Assembly: GCF_003254395.2 (NCBI RefSeq)
Contig: NC_037642.1
Span: forward strand, 13,039,236-13,103,235
Length of the DNA: 64,000 nucleotides
From: Apis mellifera
Taxonomy: Eukaryota > Arthropoda > Insecta > Hymenoptera > Apidae
Direction: 5' to 3'
Under the pieces are notes generated by a model. It had not been told where the DNA came from. It ran no database searches and was given only the letters and a program-made list of their open reading frames with translations. Below, in pieces: positions 37,888 through 51,616 of this stretch. The translations under genes were made by a program, and so were the position numbers. Position 1 is the first letter of the stretch. Each line of letters starts with the position of its first letter.

Positions 37888-40162
37888 ATGTCACAACAAC
37901 AGTACTATCCGTTTAAAGTAAGTATATTTTTTTAAATTTAATTACAACTTCTTTTATACGATTACTAATCAAGTTGATCTATTTCTGGTATGAGAATTGA
38001 TCAGCTATATTTTTATCGCATTCATTTGAACAAATCAATTAATGTTCAATTTACTTGCATATTATAGTGATTATTTACGAAATAAATCTTTTACTATATA
38101 ACATTTTATAATGAAATATTTGTTTATTATAAAAATTCTGTGAAATTATAGAAGACTTCAATGAACCAAGAATTAATTATTTAATATTTATTCTCTATAT
38201 TTAATATGTATTTGTTCTGTTAAATTTCATTATAGAAAAATTTAGTCTATGTAAATATTTTTATTTGTTATTATTACATAATTAGTAGATTTTTAAACTT
38301 AAAATTGATATTTTTTAATTCTTTTTATGAAATATTCTCAAACTTAAAAAAAAAGTAAAAAATAAAAAATTAACTTCAGAAAAATAAAAAATTATTGATA
38401 TATCAAACAGATTTTCTCAAATTAATTATAATTTGTATTTTTTATTTGTATGAAAATTTTATGTTAAATAAAAATACAAACTAAACAGTAAACAAATTTA
38501 TTAATTTGAAATAATATAAAAAATATATATTATTTATTATAGTGTACTCCTACAGTATATCCTGCAGAACCATTTGATGCAAATGCAGATGCAGCACTGT
38601 TACGTAAAGCAATGAAAGGTTTTGGTACTGATGAGAAAACAATTATTGATGTACTTACAAGAAGAGGAATTGTTCAGAGATTAGAAGTTGCTGAAGCATA
38701 TAAAACTTTGTATGGAAAAGATTTGATTAGTGATTTAAAAAGTGAATTAACAGGAAAATTAGAAGATGTTATAATTGCTCTTATGACACCATTACCTCAT
38801 TATTATGCTAAAGAATTACATGATGCTGTTAGTGGATTAGGAACTGATGAAGAAGCAATTGTAGAAATTTTATGTACTTTGAGTAATTATGGTATACGTA
38901 CTATTGCAGCATTTTATGAAAATTGTAAGTTTAGAAATTAATATTTTTATTTATTTAATTAAATTAATAGTGATACTATTTTATTAAATAGATTATGTAT
39001 TTTATATAAAATTTTAATATATTTTTTTAATAGTATATGGAAAATCTCTTGAAAGTGATTTGAAAGGAGATACTTCAGGTCATTTTAAGAGATTATTAGT
39101 GTCTCTTGTGCAAGCAAATAGAGATGAAAATCAAGGAATAGATCAAACTCAGGCTATAGCAGATGCACAAGCATTATATGAAGCTGGTATGTATAACAAT
39201 ATAAATACAAATATTTTTAATATTAAAAAGTATAAAAAAATAAAAAATCTTTTTTGAATTAATGAAATGTAGATGGTAAATAAAATTGTAAAAGATTCTG
39301 TTTTCTTATAAATCATGGAAAAAATTTTCCAATATTGTTGAAATTCATTTAATTTATTTATTTAAAAAAATAATTATTATTTTATTATATATAGGTGAAA
39401 AACAATGGGGTACAGATGAATCACAATTTAATGCTATTTTAGTAACTCGTAGTTATCAACAATTAAGACAAACTTTTATTGAATATGAAAAAATATCTGG
39501 GCATGATATTGAAGTTGCTATTAAAAAGGAATTTTCTGGAAATCTTGAAAAAGGTTTACTGGGAATAGGTAAATACTTTTTTTTAAATTTATTCAATAGA
39601 ATGAAATTATAATAATGATAATAAAATTTTCATATATTTTCATATATTTTAAAAATTTCATTTCATATAAATTAAATATAAATATTTTGATATTTGTTGT
39701 ATAACAGTGAAATGCGTAAAATCAAAAGTTGGTTTTTTTGCTGAACGATTGTATGCCAGTATGCATGGTATTGGAACAAAAGATCGAACATTAATTCGCA
39801 TTATCGTTTCTCGAAGTGAAATTGATTTAGGTGATATTAAAAAAGCTTTTGAAGAACGTTATGGAAAATCATTGGAAAGTTGGATTGCTGTATGTATTTA
39901 TTTTTTGCTACTTTTTTATGTTTTATGAAATTTAAATATTTAATACATTTTTTTAATATATCTTTTTTAATATATCTTTTTTAATATATCATTTTTTAAT
40001 ATATTTTTTAATATATCTAAAAATAAAAATCAAATAAAAATTTTAAAAGAATTTATTCTTTAAATTTTTAAATTGATAATTATAAATTGATAATTATTAA
40101 TATTTTAGGGTGATACATCTGGTGATTATAAAAAAGCTTTACTTTCGCTTGTTTCTACTTAA
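37888..40162 (+). CDS. AnxB9: Annexin B9
   Basis: Calcium-dependent phospholipid-binding protein of the cytosolic membrane face, involved in membrane trafficking. Six exons: 37888-37917, 38543-38924, 39034-39186, 39395-39568, 39708-39889, 40109-40162. Phases agree and give 324 residues, the same length as Drosophila AnxB9. Four annexin repeats carry the type II calcium loops or their variants: KGFGTDE, SGLGTDE, KQWGTDE and HGIGTKD. The start MSQQQYYPFK sits in a 30-base exon before a 625-base intron. It ends GDTSGDYKKALLSLVST. The assignment to B9 rather than B10/B11 rests on length and wording. Confidence 0.92.
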
Positions 40163-40891
40163 ATAAAAAATAAATTTGGTAATGAATTTTTAAACTTAAA
40201 TGATATTTATAGCATAAATATATAATGAATGTATTTTTAATAATCTGAAGTAACATATTTGTTTAAAATATATATACCAATTTATTAATTGAGAATTTGG
40301 AATTAATTAAGAATATGGATATAAAGCAATATTTTATTATATTTTTTTATATAATTAAAAAGAATCTCAAAAGAATTAATGTGGTACATATTATAGTATA
40401 TAATAAAATAACATTTATTTTTGATGATGTATATTTTATTAAATCATATATTATATACTATATACATAATTATATACTATATTTTTATTATAACTAATTA
40501 TATATTTTATAATAAAATTTAATATTTACATCAATTGTTATAAAATCTTTATAAAAATAAATGTATTAAAATATTCTCATTGTGTATTTAATATTTAATT
40601 TAATATCAACAAATATTGAATACTTGAAAATATTTTTTGCACTTAATAAATTATTTAATAATTATAATTTAATATTTATAAAAAATTATATTTAAATATA
40701 AATAAAACATATTATTATGTAATTAGTTAAGTAAATGCTTATTTTAATATACTTGATTTAAAATTACAAATATTACAAGTGTGATATTTTATACATATAT
40801 ACATATCATTGATATTTTTTCTATTCGTATATTAAAATGATGATAGAAAATCACAGTATCTTTTTAAAAAGAAGTTATTAATTTTTAAAAC
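40163..40891. other. 3' ends of annexin B9 and ICE2
   Basis: Tail-to-tail intergenic DNA, AT-rich, with several AATAAA motifs on both strands. No gene seen. Confidence 0.6.
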
Positions 40892-43800
40892 TTAATTATT
40901 TTTTTTTTTCTTATTTCTCAAACTTCTACGAACAGATCCTAAAAAAAATTAATATTAATTATGATTTATTAAATAATTATAACTATTGTATATAATATTA
41001 TAAACTATTGTTCATATATAACATATATTAATAGTTATATAATATTAATATACAATACCTTTAGATGTATTACATTTTTTATTATTACGAAATGTATTAA
41101 TTAATGGATAAAACATAGCTGGCATTCTTTCAAAACATTTAAGCATTGGAGTTGGTATGGTTTTATCCAATGGAATCCAAGAAGAATTAGATAAAGTATG
41201 AAATTGTTCACCATAAATTGTATGCATATCAAGAATATTTTTCCTGAAAATAAAAATTAATAAAAATAATTACAAAGAATAATAATATTTATTTTAAATC
41301 AAAAAAATTTAAATAAATAAATTTGTATTAATATATTTTAAATCATTTACCCTGGATTTTCTGCTACTTTAAAAACAGTAGCGAATGCTCCATTTCTAAC
41401 TGTATGTCTCATAATATAATGTCCTGGAGATAGATTTGCAAGAGATTGAATAACATTATGCAAAATTATTAAAGAATCTTCAACTTTTATATTAAAAAGT
41501 CTCTTGATTTCGTTATTTATAGACATTGCTGTGCGATATTCTATTTGCAATATTTCCGATGTTTTTGCAGATATTCGAACTGAAATATTACACGATACGA
41601 TATTTGCAATATTAAAATGAAAATTTTTATTATTTATATTTATGTTATATTTATAATTTATTATTCGATACTTATAATTTGATTATAATGTCTTATTACT
41701 TTAATAAGAATTAATAATTCAATATATTAAAATTAGCATATAGTATGATCAAAATATTCTTTTTTAAAAACTTTAATATATTTTTAATATATACAGACTT
41801 TTTTTAGTCTTAATTTTAATTAAATTAATATTTAAATTTTGTTTATATTTTGTTTATATATAAATTATTATATATTATTTATATATTATAAATAATTTAC
41901 CTCGTGCAAGCGATGTATTAGGTCTAAAAATTAGAGATATCCATTGTTTCAATGCTTCTTCTAATGTTACAGCTTCAGCACCAAAATCAACTTGATGCTC
42001 TAATTTTGGTGTTAATAATAACAATCTTTGCACTTTATTTCGTAAAATCTATAAAAATAAAGTAAATAAAAGTAAAATAAAGAAAAAATAATATAAAAAA
42101 ATTTAGTATTTTTTAAAAATATTTATTATTAAGTTACAAAAATATTAAATAATATAACATATACAGACCTCAAATCCATCTGTTTTTGTTCGAACTAATA
42201 TTTTATATTCTCTGGTAATATTTTTCATTAATTCATTTTGTTCTGTAAGTTGTCCAATGGTAAATAATTTATATGATACATTATCTTCTGTCATCTCAGA
42301 GCATTTATTTTCTATACCTATTCATAAAATTGATTACTTTTAATATTTTTCATTTTTTCTTCATTTTCAATAATAATAATAACAATAATAATTATTGTTA
42401 TAAACATTGTTTATTATAATAACAAACGTAATAAATATAATATTAATTATATAATAATTATTATTAAAAAAATTAATTTTTAACAAAAAGCTTTTAATAA
42501 AAAATTTATTTGATAATTGAACATTTTTATAATTAATTTATAATGTAAGAAATATATTAGTATATATAAATATCAAAAATAGTTTTACCTTCATTATTCA
42601 TAGAAGATTCATCATTATCATTATAAAAATTAGATGTGTTATGTAAATATTCTTTACAATTTATTATTTCAGAAGAATTTACATTACTTTTAATATCTTC
42701 TTCTGTTAAAATTTCTTCAAAGTTCTTATTCTTTTCTGACATATTTGAAAGTGATTCATTGTTAATTTTTGTAGAAATATTTTCATATTTTTCTTCTAAT
42801 TTTAATAGTTCTTCAGAATTAATATCTCCAAATATATTATCTTCATGTTCTTCATTACTAGTACTATATAATTAAAATTTGATTATAATACAATCAAAGA
42901 GAAGAATAAAATTTTTAAAGAATAAATTTTTATCTTACTTGTGTGAAGGTAAATTTTTTGTATGGAAAAAGAAATATTTAAGAATGTATTTATATACCCA
43001 AGTATTTTTTTCTGGTATAGTACTAGCAACTGGTGGTGCTGGTTTATCTATATAGATAACATTTTTATCATTATGTTTTTTTATTATAAAAGGTAAAATC
43101 CATGAGTTTGGATTTGTTGGTCCAATATTATTTACCAAACACTTAAGGCCACTTGATGAAATTACCAAATCCACATTATTACTTTCAGCCAATTTTTGAC
43201 AATTTACATCTTCGCTTACAGGTAATTTATAAGAAAATGAAGACTTATTAGAATTATTTTGATTAGAAGAAAATCTTTTTCGTAATTGTTCTGAATTTAT
43301 TCTCAGCATACATGGTTTAGTGAAAGTTGGTAACTCTATCTTTTGTAATGTACCCTATAAGAACTTCGTATTTAAATTTCAATGAAACATAATATATAAT
43401 ATTATATTCCAATTATATTTATATATTATATATATAAGTATATAATATTTTATTACTTACTAGTTGTAAACAGTTAGAAATAAATGTTATATCAATGTTT
43501 TTATCTGCTACAAATGGAATGCTTGTTACTTCTGTATAATATCTAGGTAATTCATAAATATATTGTAATTTTGATTTCCAATGTAAATTTATATAATCTT
43601 CACATATAATTTTGAATGATCTTTCATGCCATTTGCTTTTTGCAAATTCTAAAAATTCATCTTGTTCTTGAGATATTATTTGTTTCAAATCCTATAATAC
43701 AAAGAATATAAAATTACACATCATAAAGAATAATAATACATATAATTCTATATCAGAAAAATTAATTCAGTAATTTTGTATGATATGTTTTATATATTTT

Positions 43801-44437
43801 ATATACCATATATTTCTGTAATTCTTCTCTTTCTCTTCGTGTTAATTTTGGTTTACCAGATTTTGAAAATCTTAATAAGACTCTTAAACACATTGCTTGT
43901 TGTTCTTTGTCTAATAGAGACTTCTTAGGAAACTTAAATATTGATTTAACAATACCAGGTACATAACATTTGACTTTATTTATTTGTTTAGATTCACATT
44001 CTTTTTCTCCTTCATTTACTTCAATGTCATTATTACTTTCTTCATTTAAATCAGGATCAATATCTTTGATCAAATTGATTTTAACATTTTGATAATCTTC
44101 TTCAATATTTTTAAATGGATCTGTAAAATTTCCAGTCATAATCCTATGCATCACACTTTCTTTTTCTAATCTTTCTTCATTAATAAAAGTATTATCTATT
44201 ATGTCTTCCAACGGACAATTCCTGTTAAATTAATAAATATAAATGAAATTTATAGTTATATATATTGTTTAATTTTTATTAAATAAAAGAAAAAAATAAA
44301 AAATAATTATCTTAATAATTTTCACTAATTCAAATATAATAATAATATAATAATAAATATAATTTTTAAATAATTTAGGTTATTTAAAGTACTCCAATTT
44401 TTTGTACCTACCAATCAATATGTAAAAATCTATCCAT
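40892..44437 (-). CDS. Ice2: Little elongation complex subunit 2 (ICE2/NARG2)
   Basis: The little elongation complex (ICE1, ICE2, ELL) drives RNA polymerase II transcription of snRNA genes. Ten exons: 44412-44437, 43807-44221, 43461-43691, 42939-43354, 42589-42863, 42169-42317, 41901-42048, 41351-41579, 41059-41243, 40892-40938. Phases agree and give 706 residues, shorter than the human protein (about 980). The C-terminal NARG2 domain is clear: ILRNKVQRLLLLTPKLEHQV, LKQWISLIFRPNTSLAR, LSPGHYIMRHTVRNGAFATV, SSWIPLDKTIPTPMLKCFER and then MPAMFYP. The middle is acidic and Ser/Asn-rich, probably disordered. It ends in a Lys-rich tail. The first exon is only 26 bases (MDRFLHIDW). No break is seen. 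Confidence 0.88.
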
Positions 44438-45661
44438 AACTAAGAAATTAAATTAAAATTGTGTTTTAAATATGTTTTTAAATCATATTATTAGGGTTTA
44501 TTACATATCTTATATGATATTGTGTGAAGTTTCATTGAATTATTATAATCATATGAATATGACACTAGTGTTTATTTTTCAAATGAACGTCAAAATAAAA
44601 TTGACTACATAATTGAATTTAAAAATTCTATTAAAGAAGTCATTTGTTTTTTTTTTCAAAAGTTTATAATCAATCAATGATAGTTATAATTATACTGTTT
44701 CTCAAATTTATCATTATAAGACTTTGGAAATTCTTGATATAAGCAATTTATACTTTTCACTTTATCCGTAGTCACAGTCACGCGCCAAGAACTAATATAG
44801 ACAAGGAAAGCAAAATAATGAGAAAAGAACATAGATGGAATAAAAATATGGAAATCAACGCCATCTCCAGAGTGTTGCAAATGAAACATATAAAGAAAGA
44901 ATAAAAAGTAGTGAAAGAAAACTAGAGATAGAATAGAAATTCACAACGCCATCTCTTGAATATTAAAGATATTTCTTTTATAGAATCATGTTTTTAAAAG
45001 CGCTCAAAAGATGATGCTGATTCTTAATTCTTATTCTACTTTATTCTATTTTTAAAAAGATGTTTTTAATATTCCCGAGATAGTGCTGATAATCAATTTG
45101 TATTTTATTTCTATTTTTTTTTTACAATTTTTTCTATTTCTATTCCTTTCTCTCTACTTGTTTTCTTTGTCTATATTAACTTTATAAAGATGCGCTCGAT
45201 ATGACCTTAATATTTGATTAATTTTATTGTTTTTTTTATGTTCTTATATATCGTAAGAGATATATATTTTATAAATAATTTTTCCAAATGACATAGTAGA
45301 TATATATATATATTTCATAATAATATTTCATAATGAATATATTTCATAATATATTTCATAATAAATTAATTTTTCTATATGTTTTCTGTAGTTTTTTATA
45401 AAATATTTTTATATATTTATTTATTAGATAGAATAATTCAACAAAATCAAAACTTTTTGTGAATATCTCGAAAAACAAGTTCGATCGTTTATAATACATA
45501 AAAGAAATACATAAAAAATATATAAATACATAATACATAAATATATATAATACATAAAAAATGTATAAAAGAAAGGTTCTTTAAAATTTTGATTTTTTAA
45601 TATATTTAAAATAATATATTTAAAATTTGAGAGAAAGGTTGAGGAAAATATATGTATTCCT
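44438..45661. other. Intergenic region with an AACGCCATCTC repeat cluster
   Basis: No gene seen. CAACGCCATCTC occurs at 44856-44867 and 44944-44955 within loosely repeated units, and weaker reverse-oriented units follow to about 45200, so 44770-45200 is a degenerate direct and inverted repeat cluster. The rest is AT-rich and includes the 3' UTR of the next gene. Confidence 0.5.
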
Positions 45662-47317
45662 TTATTTTTGTTCACATATTTCTTCCATATTAATCGATAT
45701 TAAAGGCTTTACAAATTTCTTGAATTCATCTAATGGACACATGGTATCACAATTAGAAAATTTAAGAACTCGAATATTATCCTTATTTTTGTAAAGTACC
45801 TGTGAACAATAATGGTAATAATAAAACTAATTCTAAAAATAATATAAATAATAAATAGAAATTAATTTTGAAAAGTTTTAATTTTATATGTTTTTTTTTA
45901 ATCATTATTATTATAATTTTTCAATTTTAAAAATAATATCCCGTATCAATATATTTTTTATAAAAAGTACTTTTTTTACCTGAACATAATATTCATTATC
46001 GTCTTCGTGTAATTCAAACATCAGACTATTACCATAGTAAGGAATTTCGTTGTCGAAATTATCCAATGCAGAAAGTATATATGCGATATTTAAATCATGT
46101 GCCGCATACATAAATGCTTTTCGCGTATCTTTTTTACTTATATGATCATTAACATGATTTAACCATTCGCGAATCCATAATCCTGTCGAATGAAACAATT
46201 ATTAATAATATAATAAATCGATGAAATCGTTATATTAATTTTTAGAATTTTATTTTTATTTTTCGATAAAAATAAGAAAAAAATGACAACGAAACTTACC
46301 ACCTAATATTTGCTTCAATTCTAAAGTACGAGTACGAATCAAAATGTCGTATATAACTAATTCGTCAAGTTTTCCGTGAGGAAAAACCGATTTCGTCCAT
46401 TCTGGTAATTCTAAACCAATATCTTTCTACAAAAAAATTATTCCAATTTACTATTTTCTATATAACTAAAAAAGTATGTTAATTATCTTTTTCAATTAAT
46501 TTCAAAAGTTGAAAATATACCTGTGCGAATAAATATTGATATAATGAAAACACTTTTGACTGTGTGACATTACCACCCGTGTGTTCGGACAAATATTTAT
46601 AAATATCTTTATTGTCTTTTTCAAATTGTATCACATCTTCGTCCGTTTCTTCCACTAAGTTTCTCATCGTATGAAATTTTGAAGAAAATGGAGTGGTATA
46701 AAGACAATCCATAGTAGCTGGTATTGTCCATACAGGTATAGGTTGCCAATTCAAATTTGGATTCCACCTAAAATGAATTTTTATGAAATTATTACATAGT
46801 ATGTATAGTAACGTAATTGTTAAATTGGCAACCATTAAATTTAGAACCTTTGTTCTTCTGAAGGTGGATATAGTCCAGCTGCCACGAGTTGCCCACTCAT
46901 TACAGTTCTATCTACTTCATCCGCGCGAAACCAAATATTTTCTTTCGTGTAAATTTTTCCCAAGAAATCCTCGTATCTTTCTCGAAAGAATTGGCCAACT
47001 TTGTACATGTTTGTTTTACCAACCTACGTTAATTAAAATTTGTCCATAATTAATTCGCATTGTTTAATCGAATTCATTTCAGAATCACACAATGATTATA
47101 TAAAAAATGATATTACACGTACATTTGTTAAACCTCCTTTTCCGGCTGGCTCGTAAGTATAATTAACATAAGGATCGTTAGGATAAATATTGACCTGCGA
47201 TGGCATTTTGTTTCCATGTCTAAATATCGTTTGTACAAGTTTCAATTCTGCCAAAGATGCTTGACAACAAAGAAGGCAAACGATGAATCTTAAAGTCCAT
47301 ACCGTGATACCCATCAT
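45662..47317 (-). CDS. Acph-1: Venom acid phosphatase Acph-1-like (histidine acid phosphatase)
   Basis: Secreted histidine acid phosphatase, the family of the bee venom allergen Api m 3. Six coding exons: 47123-47317, 46848-47023, 46521-46767, 46300-46426, 45980-46182, 45662-45799. Phases agree and give 361 residues. A signal peptide (WTLRFIVCLLCCQASLA) precedes the catalytic motif RHGNKMP, in which the usual second Arg of RHGxRxP is Lys. The second catalytic motif HD is intact in AAHDLNIAY. Sites for N-glycosylation (NYT, NVT) are visible. There is no C-terminal membrane segment. The start is set by a candidate acceptor (CTTTTAG) directly before AATGATGG; an upstream exon ends at GTAAGA (47513). 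An in-frame ATG at 47341 would be intronic under this model. The venom identity is inferred from overall wording. Confidence 0.85.
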
Positions 47318-47514
47318 TCTAAAAGTAATGTAATTTAACAAATAAATTTGTGTATAGTTTTATTCAATTTCACTCGATGTAATCACGTTTTATATATTGT
47401 GTATATCAAACTAGAAAAAGTTCTATATAATATTTTGTTTCTATTTTTATTAAATAAATCTTGCTAGTTTTGTGATATCAATAATTATATTAAAATAAAA
47501 AAAAAAATCTTACC

Positions 47515-47560
47515 ACGTGTTGAGCGTACTTCTATTCACTCGAGCAATATTCATATGTTT
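47515..47560 (-). other. Candidate 5' UTR exon of the Acph-1-like gene
   Basis: A CACGTG|GTAAGA donor lies about 195 bases upstream of the acceptor that abuts the start codon. The upstream end of this exon cannot be placed. Confidence 0.35.
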
Positions 47561-48671
47561 ATAGTAGATAAAACTGTGAAGAATTGGTATTTTGAAAATA
47601 TAAAAAAATCTAATGTCAACGCAGTTTTATATGAGGAACAACAGGTTTATTTAATTAACGATAGGCTATCGAAAAATGCCACAATGATCAAATATTTTGT
47701 TTCATTTTTTTTAATACAATACAAAATAAAAAAAATTTAAAAAACAAAATTGAAAATGGAAAATTGAAGTAAAATTCGAAAACGAATCGATAAAGACTAT
47801 TGTAACATTCTGTTACTTCGTAAATATTTTTCTCTTTTATACATTATTTGTTATATATATATATATATATTCGTTGAACTTATGTTTTATGTATGACACG
47901 TGTTGATGATAATTATTTTACAAATATTGATATTCAGAAATATGTATATTATTATAATTTCAATAATATTTGAATAATAATTTTACAAAATATATTATAC
48001 TTTATACAATACTCTAGAAATTTTATTAATTTTATTAATCGATTTCTATAAACTTTATCATTGTTTTATTCTGCCTATATAACGAAAAATATTGATTCGA
48101 TATTTTTAGAAGAAGATGCACTATTATCTATAAACAATGTCGTTCACTTGTTATTTATCAATGTTCAAATTTTTTTTTTAATGTATTTCCATTATTTTTA
48201 AAATACTGAATTTTTCAGAGATAAATCATTGATGAAATATGGTATGTATCGAAAAAAATTATCAATTCTCTTAACTAATATTTTTATAGTCTCTCTGCAT
48301 ATAAATAAAAGACATTACATCATGGATAATTGTTAAAAAAAATTCTTCGTTCCAAATTTTATTTTTACATTTTCATCAAATCTTAGGATTACTTACGCTT
48401 ATGTCAGATTTATGGAAGAGAAGATGTTACAATGTTTATACACTTTCGATCGTACGATCGAAATACGAGTACCGAATTTCAACTGTTGTTTGCCTTTCGC
48501 GTGTCGAGGATAATAACATTATACACATATATATATATAAAAGTGAAATAAAGAAAAGATTCGCTTATATCATTGGCCTATATAGCTATCCGTGCAAATC
48601 AAATTAATTCCAATGTGTACGTAATCGTATTCGCTATTGTTTTTTCTTGGAAAAATATAAAAATTGTCGTT

Positions 48672-48955
48672 TTAATAATCGTACAAACTTATTTCAAAAA
48701 CAAATCGAACAATTTTATCGATGTATTCGGTGGTGAAAGTTGAATCGGAAAGATCGTATCGTTTTGTGCCAAAAATACGTATATGCAAATAATTTTCGGT
48801 TAAAGTGTTCATGCTCGACGTCGATTTCGCAGTTGTGTCAAAATGACTAATAATAAATGCATACGTAATGAAAGAATAAGCCAATAATGGCCATATTATT
48901 TTTTTAAAAAGGAGGATTTTCAACAGGATGATCACAAAAACGTGAGTTTCTATTG
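48672..48955 (-). other. Possible terminal exon of an unknown gene
   Basis: An acceptor-like CTCACTTTCGTTATACTTTGCAG leads into a frame of about 93 codons ending in TAA. It reads ETHVFVIILLKILLFKKIIW, then a hydrophobic segment (PLLAYSFITYAFIISHF) and a polar tail with TTEYIDKIVRFVFE. There is no ATG near the front and I found no matching upstream exon. It may be chance. Confidence 0.2.
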
Positions 48956-50474
48956 CTGCAAAGTATAACGAAAGTGAGATAATTTTCTACTTACTTGGAA
49001 AAATTGCTTTAATGATTAAATCCATGTATATGTAATTCGTTTTTTTTACTTTTTTTTTCAACACTTTAAAAAACAAAAATCGATGTTAAAAAAAAGACAC
49101 TATAATTTATATGTTCAATATAAATTATTAAAAATTATAATATAAATTACGGAATTACAGAAAAGATAATACGTGCAAACATTGGTCTAGATTAAAACTG
49201 GAGATCATCTCGGTTGGTAAGTTAATACCGGAAGAGAAGAAAAATTAACGTAGGAGGGAATTCCTACGCGTCACACGCGTACGTCTTTTTCCGATCATTG
49301 ATAGTGAAGGAAATCAAAGTTTCTTAAATTTATAAATATTATAAATTTCGTGGAACGAATTTTATCACGTATATTCTTGCAATTTTTTTTTTTCAAAAAA
49401 AAGAAACGAAAATAATTCTTTATAAACCGTATAATATTTAAGTACGATTTAAGTACTCAAATAATGATAAGTAATCAGTTAGCTAATTTTGAATCGCTTC
49501 TTAAATTATACGATTTTTATTTAAATTTCGAGATATTAATACGTTAATATATAATTCTTGTAATTTGCTCGTTCTTTGATAATTTGATAAAAATTTAATC
49601 GTTAATTGCCATTTACGATCGACGTATTTTAATTATTGTCGTAATTACTGATTGTTAAGTAAATTAAATTTGTTGAATCGTGTTTCATTTCATTCGAAAT
49701 TAGCAAGCGTATTCATCTCGGTATCATGTAGGTATTTAGGTGAATTATTGTCTTCTTATCTGCATATTCCATACAATGGGATACAATAACGACAAGTATT
49801 GTGTAAAAGAAAAAAAGAAAAAAAAAAAAGAAGAAGAAAAAGAAAAAAAAATTACAAACTGAATCATACCACGTGTTGATAAATAGAGAAGACGTTTTTA
49901 CCTTGTATACAAACATCATGTTATTTTAAAATTGTTTCAAAATTATTGATGTTCAGAAAATGAACAGATCCAAGGATAATGTCGTGGTTTCGAATTCATT
50001 GGAAAAGTGACTGATTTATACAAAGACCACGATTCTTTAAATATACAAGACGCAATTTTTATTCTTTTTAAGTAACGAGAATCATCACGTGAGGCTAAAT
50101 GTTTCGAAGGAGGTTTCGCCGCATCACGATAAGGAATAATCAATAATATTTCAGAGAGGAATATTTTTGTTCAAGTAACGTAAGTACAAATTACGTCTCT
50201 TATTTTAAACGTTCAGAGGAAATAATTTTGAGGGGAATACACAGGGAAAAGAAATTTTTTTTGTTTCGTGAATCAATTTTATTTATTATCTTTTATCTTT
50301 TTTAAATATTTGATTTCGTCTATATATACACATGTATATAATATGTAGAAATAAAATTTCACGCATTGTATACAATTATATATATTTAAGATTATTAAAT
50401 TCTTAAAACGAAATCAAACATTGAGCATACAAAGTAATAATATATTGATTGAAATAATGGAAAAAATGATATAT

Positions 50475-50477
<3 letters not shown>

Positions 50478-50511
<34 letters not shown>

Positions 50512-50512
50512 T
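50478..50512. repeat. (ATA)n microsatellite
   Basis: About eleven ATA units; it encodes the poly-Tyr run seen in an open frame on the minus strand, which is not a gene. Confidence 0.9.
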
Positions 50513-51616
50513 AAATAATAACAATGTAAAATTGTTTGATATACAATGTGTTTAATAAATATGTATTCAAGTACCGTAACATTTTTTCTTACTGTGACTG
50601 TACTTTGATTAGAAAATAAATAATTCATTAAATTAGATAGAAGTGCATTAACTATTACTATTTGGATTGAAAAGTTTGCGTTAAAAAAAAGAAGATAATA
50701 ATAATTACACATAATAATAATAAATATCGTTATACATTTAAATAAATTTGAATGTTTCGAATGTTGATCAATAATTAATATTTGGGATATAACATAAATA
50801 ATTAAGTTATATAAAAAATAATTAATTATTTGATTCGTGTCAATATTCATTTATGCATATTCAGTACATGTTCATATGCAAAAATTTTTATGCATTATGT
50901 CATCTTACAAGTAATGTCGTTATATATATATATAATATATACGTATATGTATATATATATATGTGTGTGTAAAATGTACGTATATGCACAAATTTTGCAA
51001 TATATTTTTACAATCAACGTAAAATCAGAGAATCAAGTATTCCCTGTAGTATGGCTGTATAAACTTACACGTATAAACTTTTTTTTTTTTTTTGCATTCG
51101 TGATAAATGTGATCAAAAAAACATTTGTGAAATAAGCAATAAACGATTGCACTTTTTTTCACAATCTCAATACGATAATTACGATAAATTGCTCATTTCC
51201 ATTTCTTGTTGTTAATTACAATGTTAAATGTTTTTAAAAGTTAAATAATACTTTTAATACTAAAATACTAAAAGTTTGAATTTTAGCAATAATACTGTTT
51301 TTTAATTAAGAAAAAAGAAAAAAGAAGAAGCCGAATAATACTGTTAGTGGATATAAATGAAAAGATAGCATTACTTATAGGATGACCTTTGAACATAGTT
51401 AAAGAGATATGAATCACATTCCTCTCTTATTTTTTCTTTCTCGTATCGGATTATCGATAAATAATTAATAAATAATTAATATCAATTAGATGATAAATTC
51501 ATTTAACTATTTCAAAATTCATTCATTCATGTAAAGTAAATACTTTAAACACATATTTCATTTTCTTCATTTCGTTTTTCACGTGATTGACAATTTAATT
51601 AATCCTCCCATAATAG

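Larger units (their letters stand above)
47561..51616. other. Region between two acid phosphatase genes
   Basis: About 4 kb, mostly AT-rich with poly-A/T runs and an ATA triplet run at 50478-50512. Only 48672-48955 (minus) looks at all exon-like and is listed separately. Open frames elsewhere (49713-50850) are AT-driven. Confidence 0.5.

Noticed and set aside
49943..50143. Frame reading PYRDAAKPPSKHLASRDDS
   Set aside because: No ATG, no matching donor or acceptor in phase with 48672-48955, and no recognised family; too weak to call.
50395..50850. 151-codon membrane-like frame with poly-Tyr
   Set aside because: It is AT-rich DNA plus an ATA microsatellite; no family wording.
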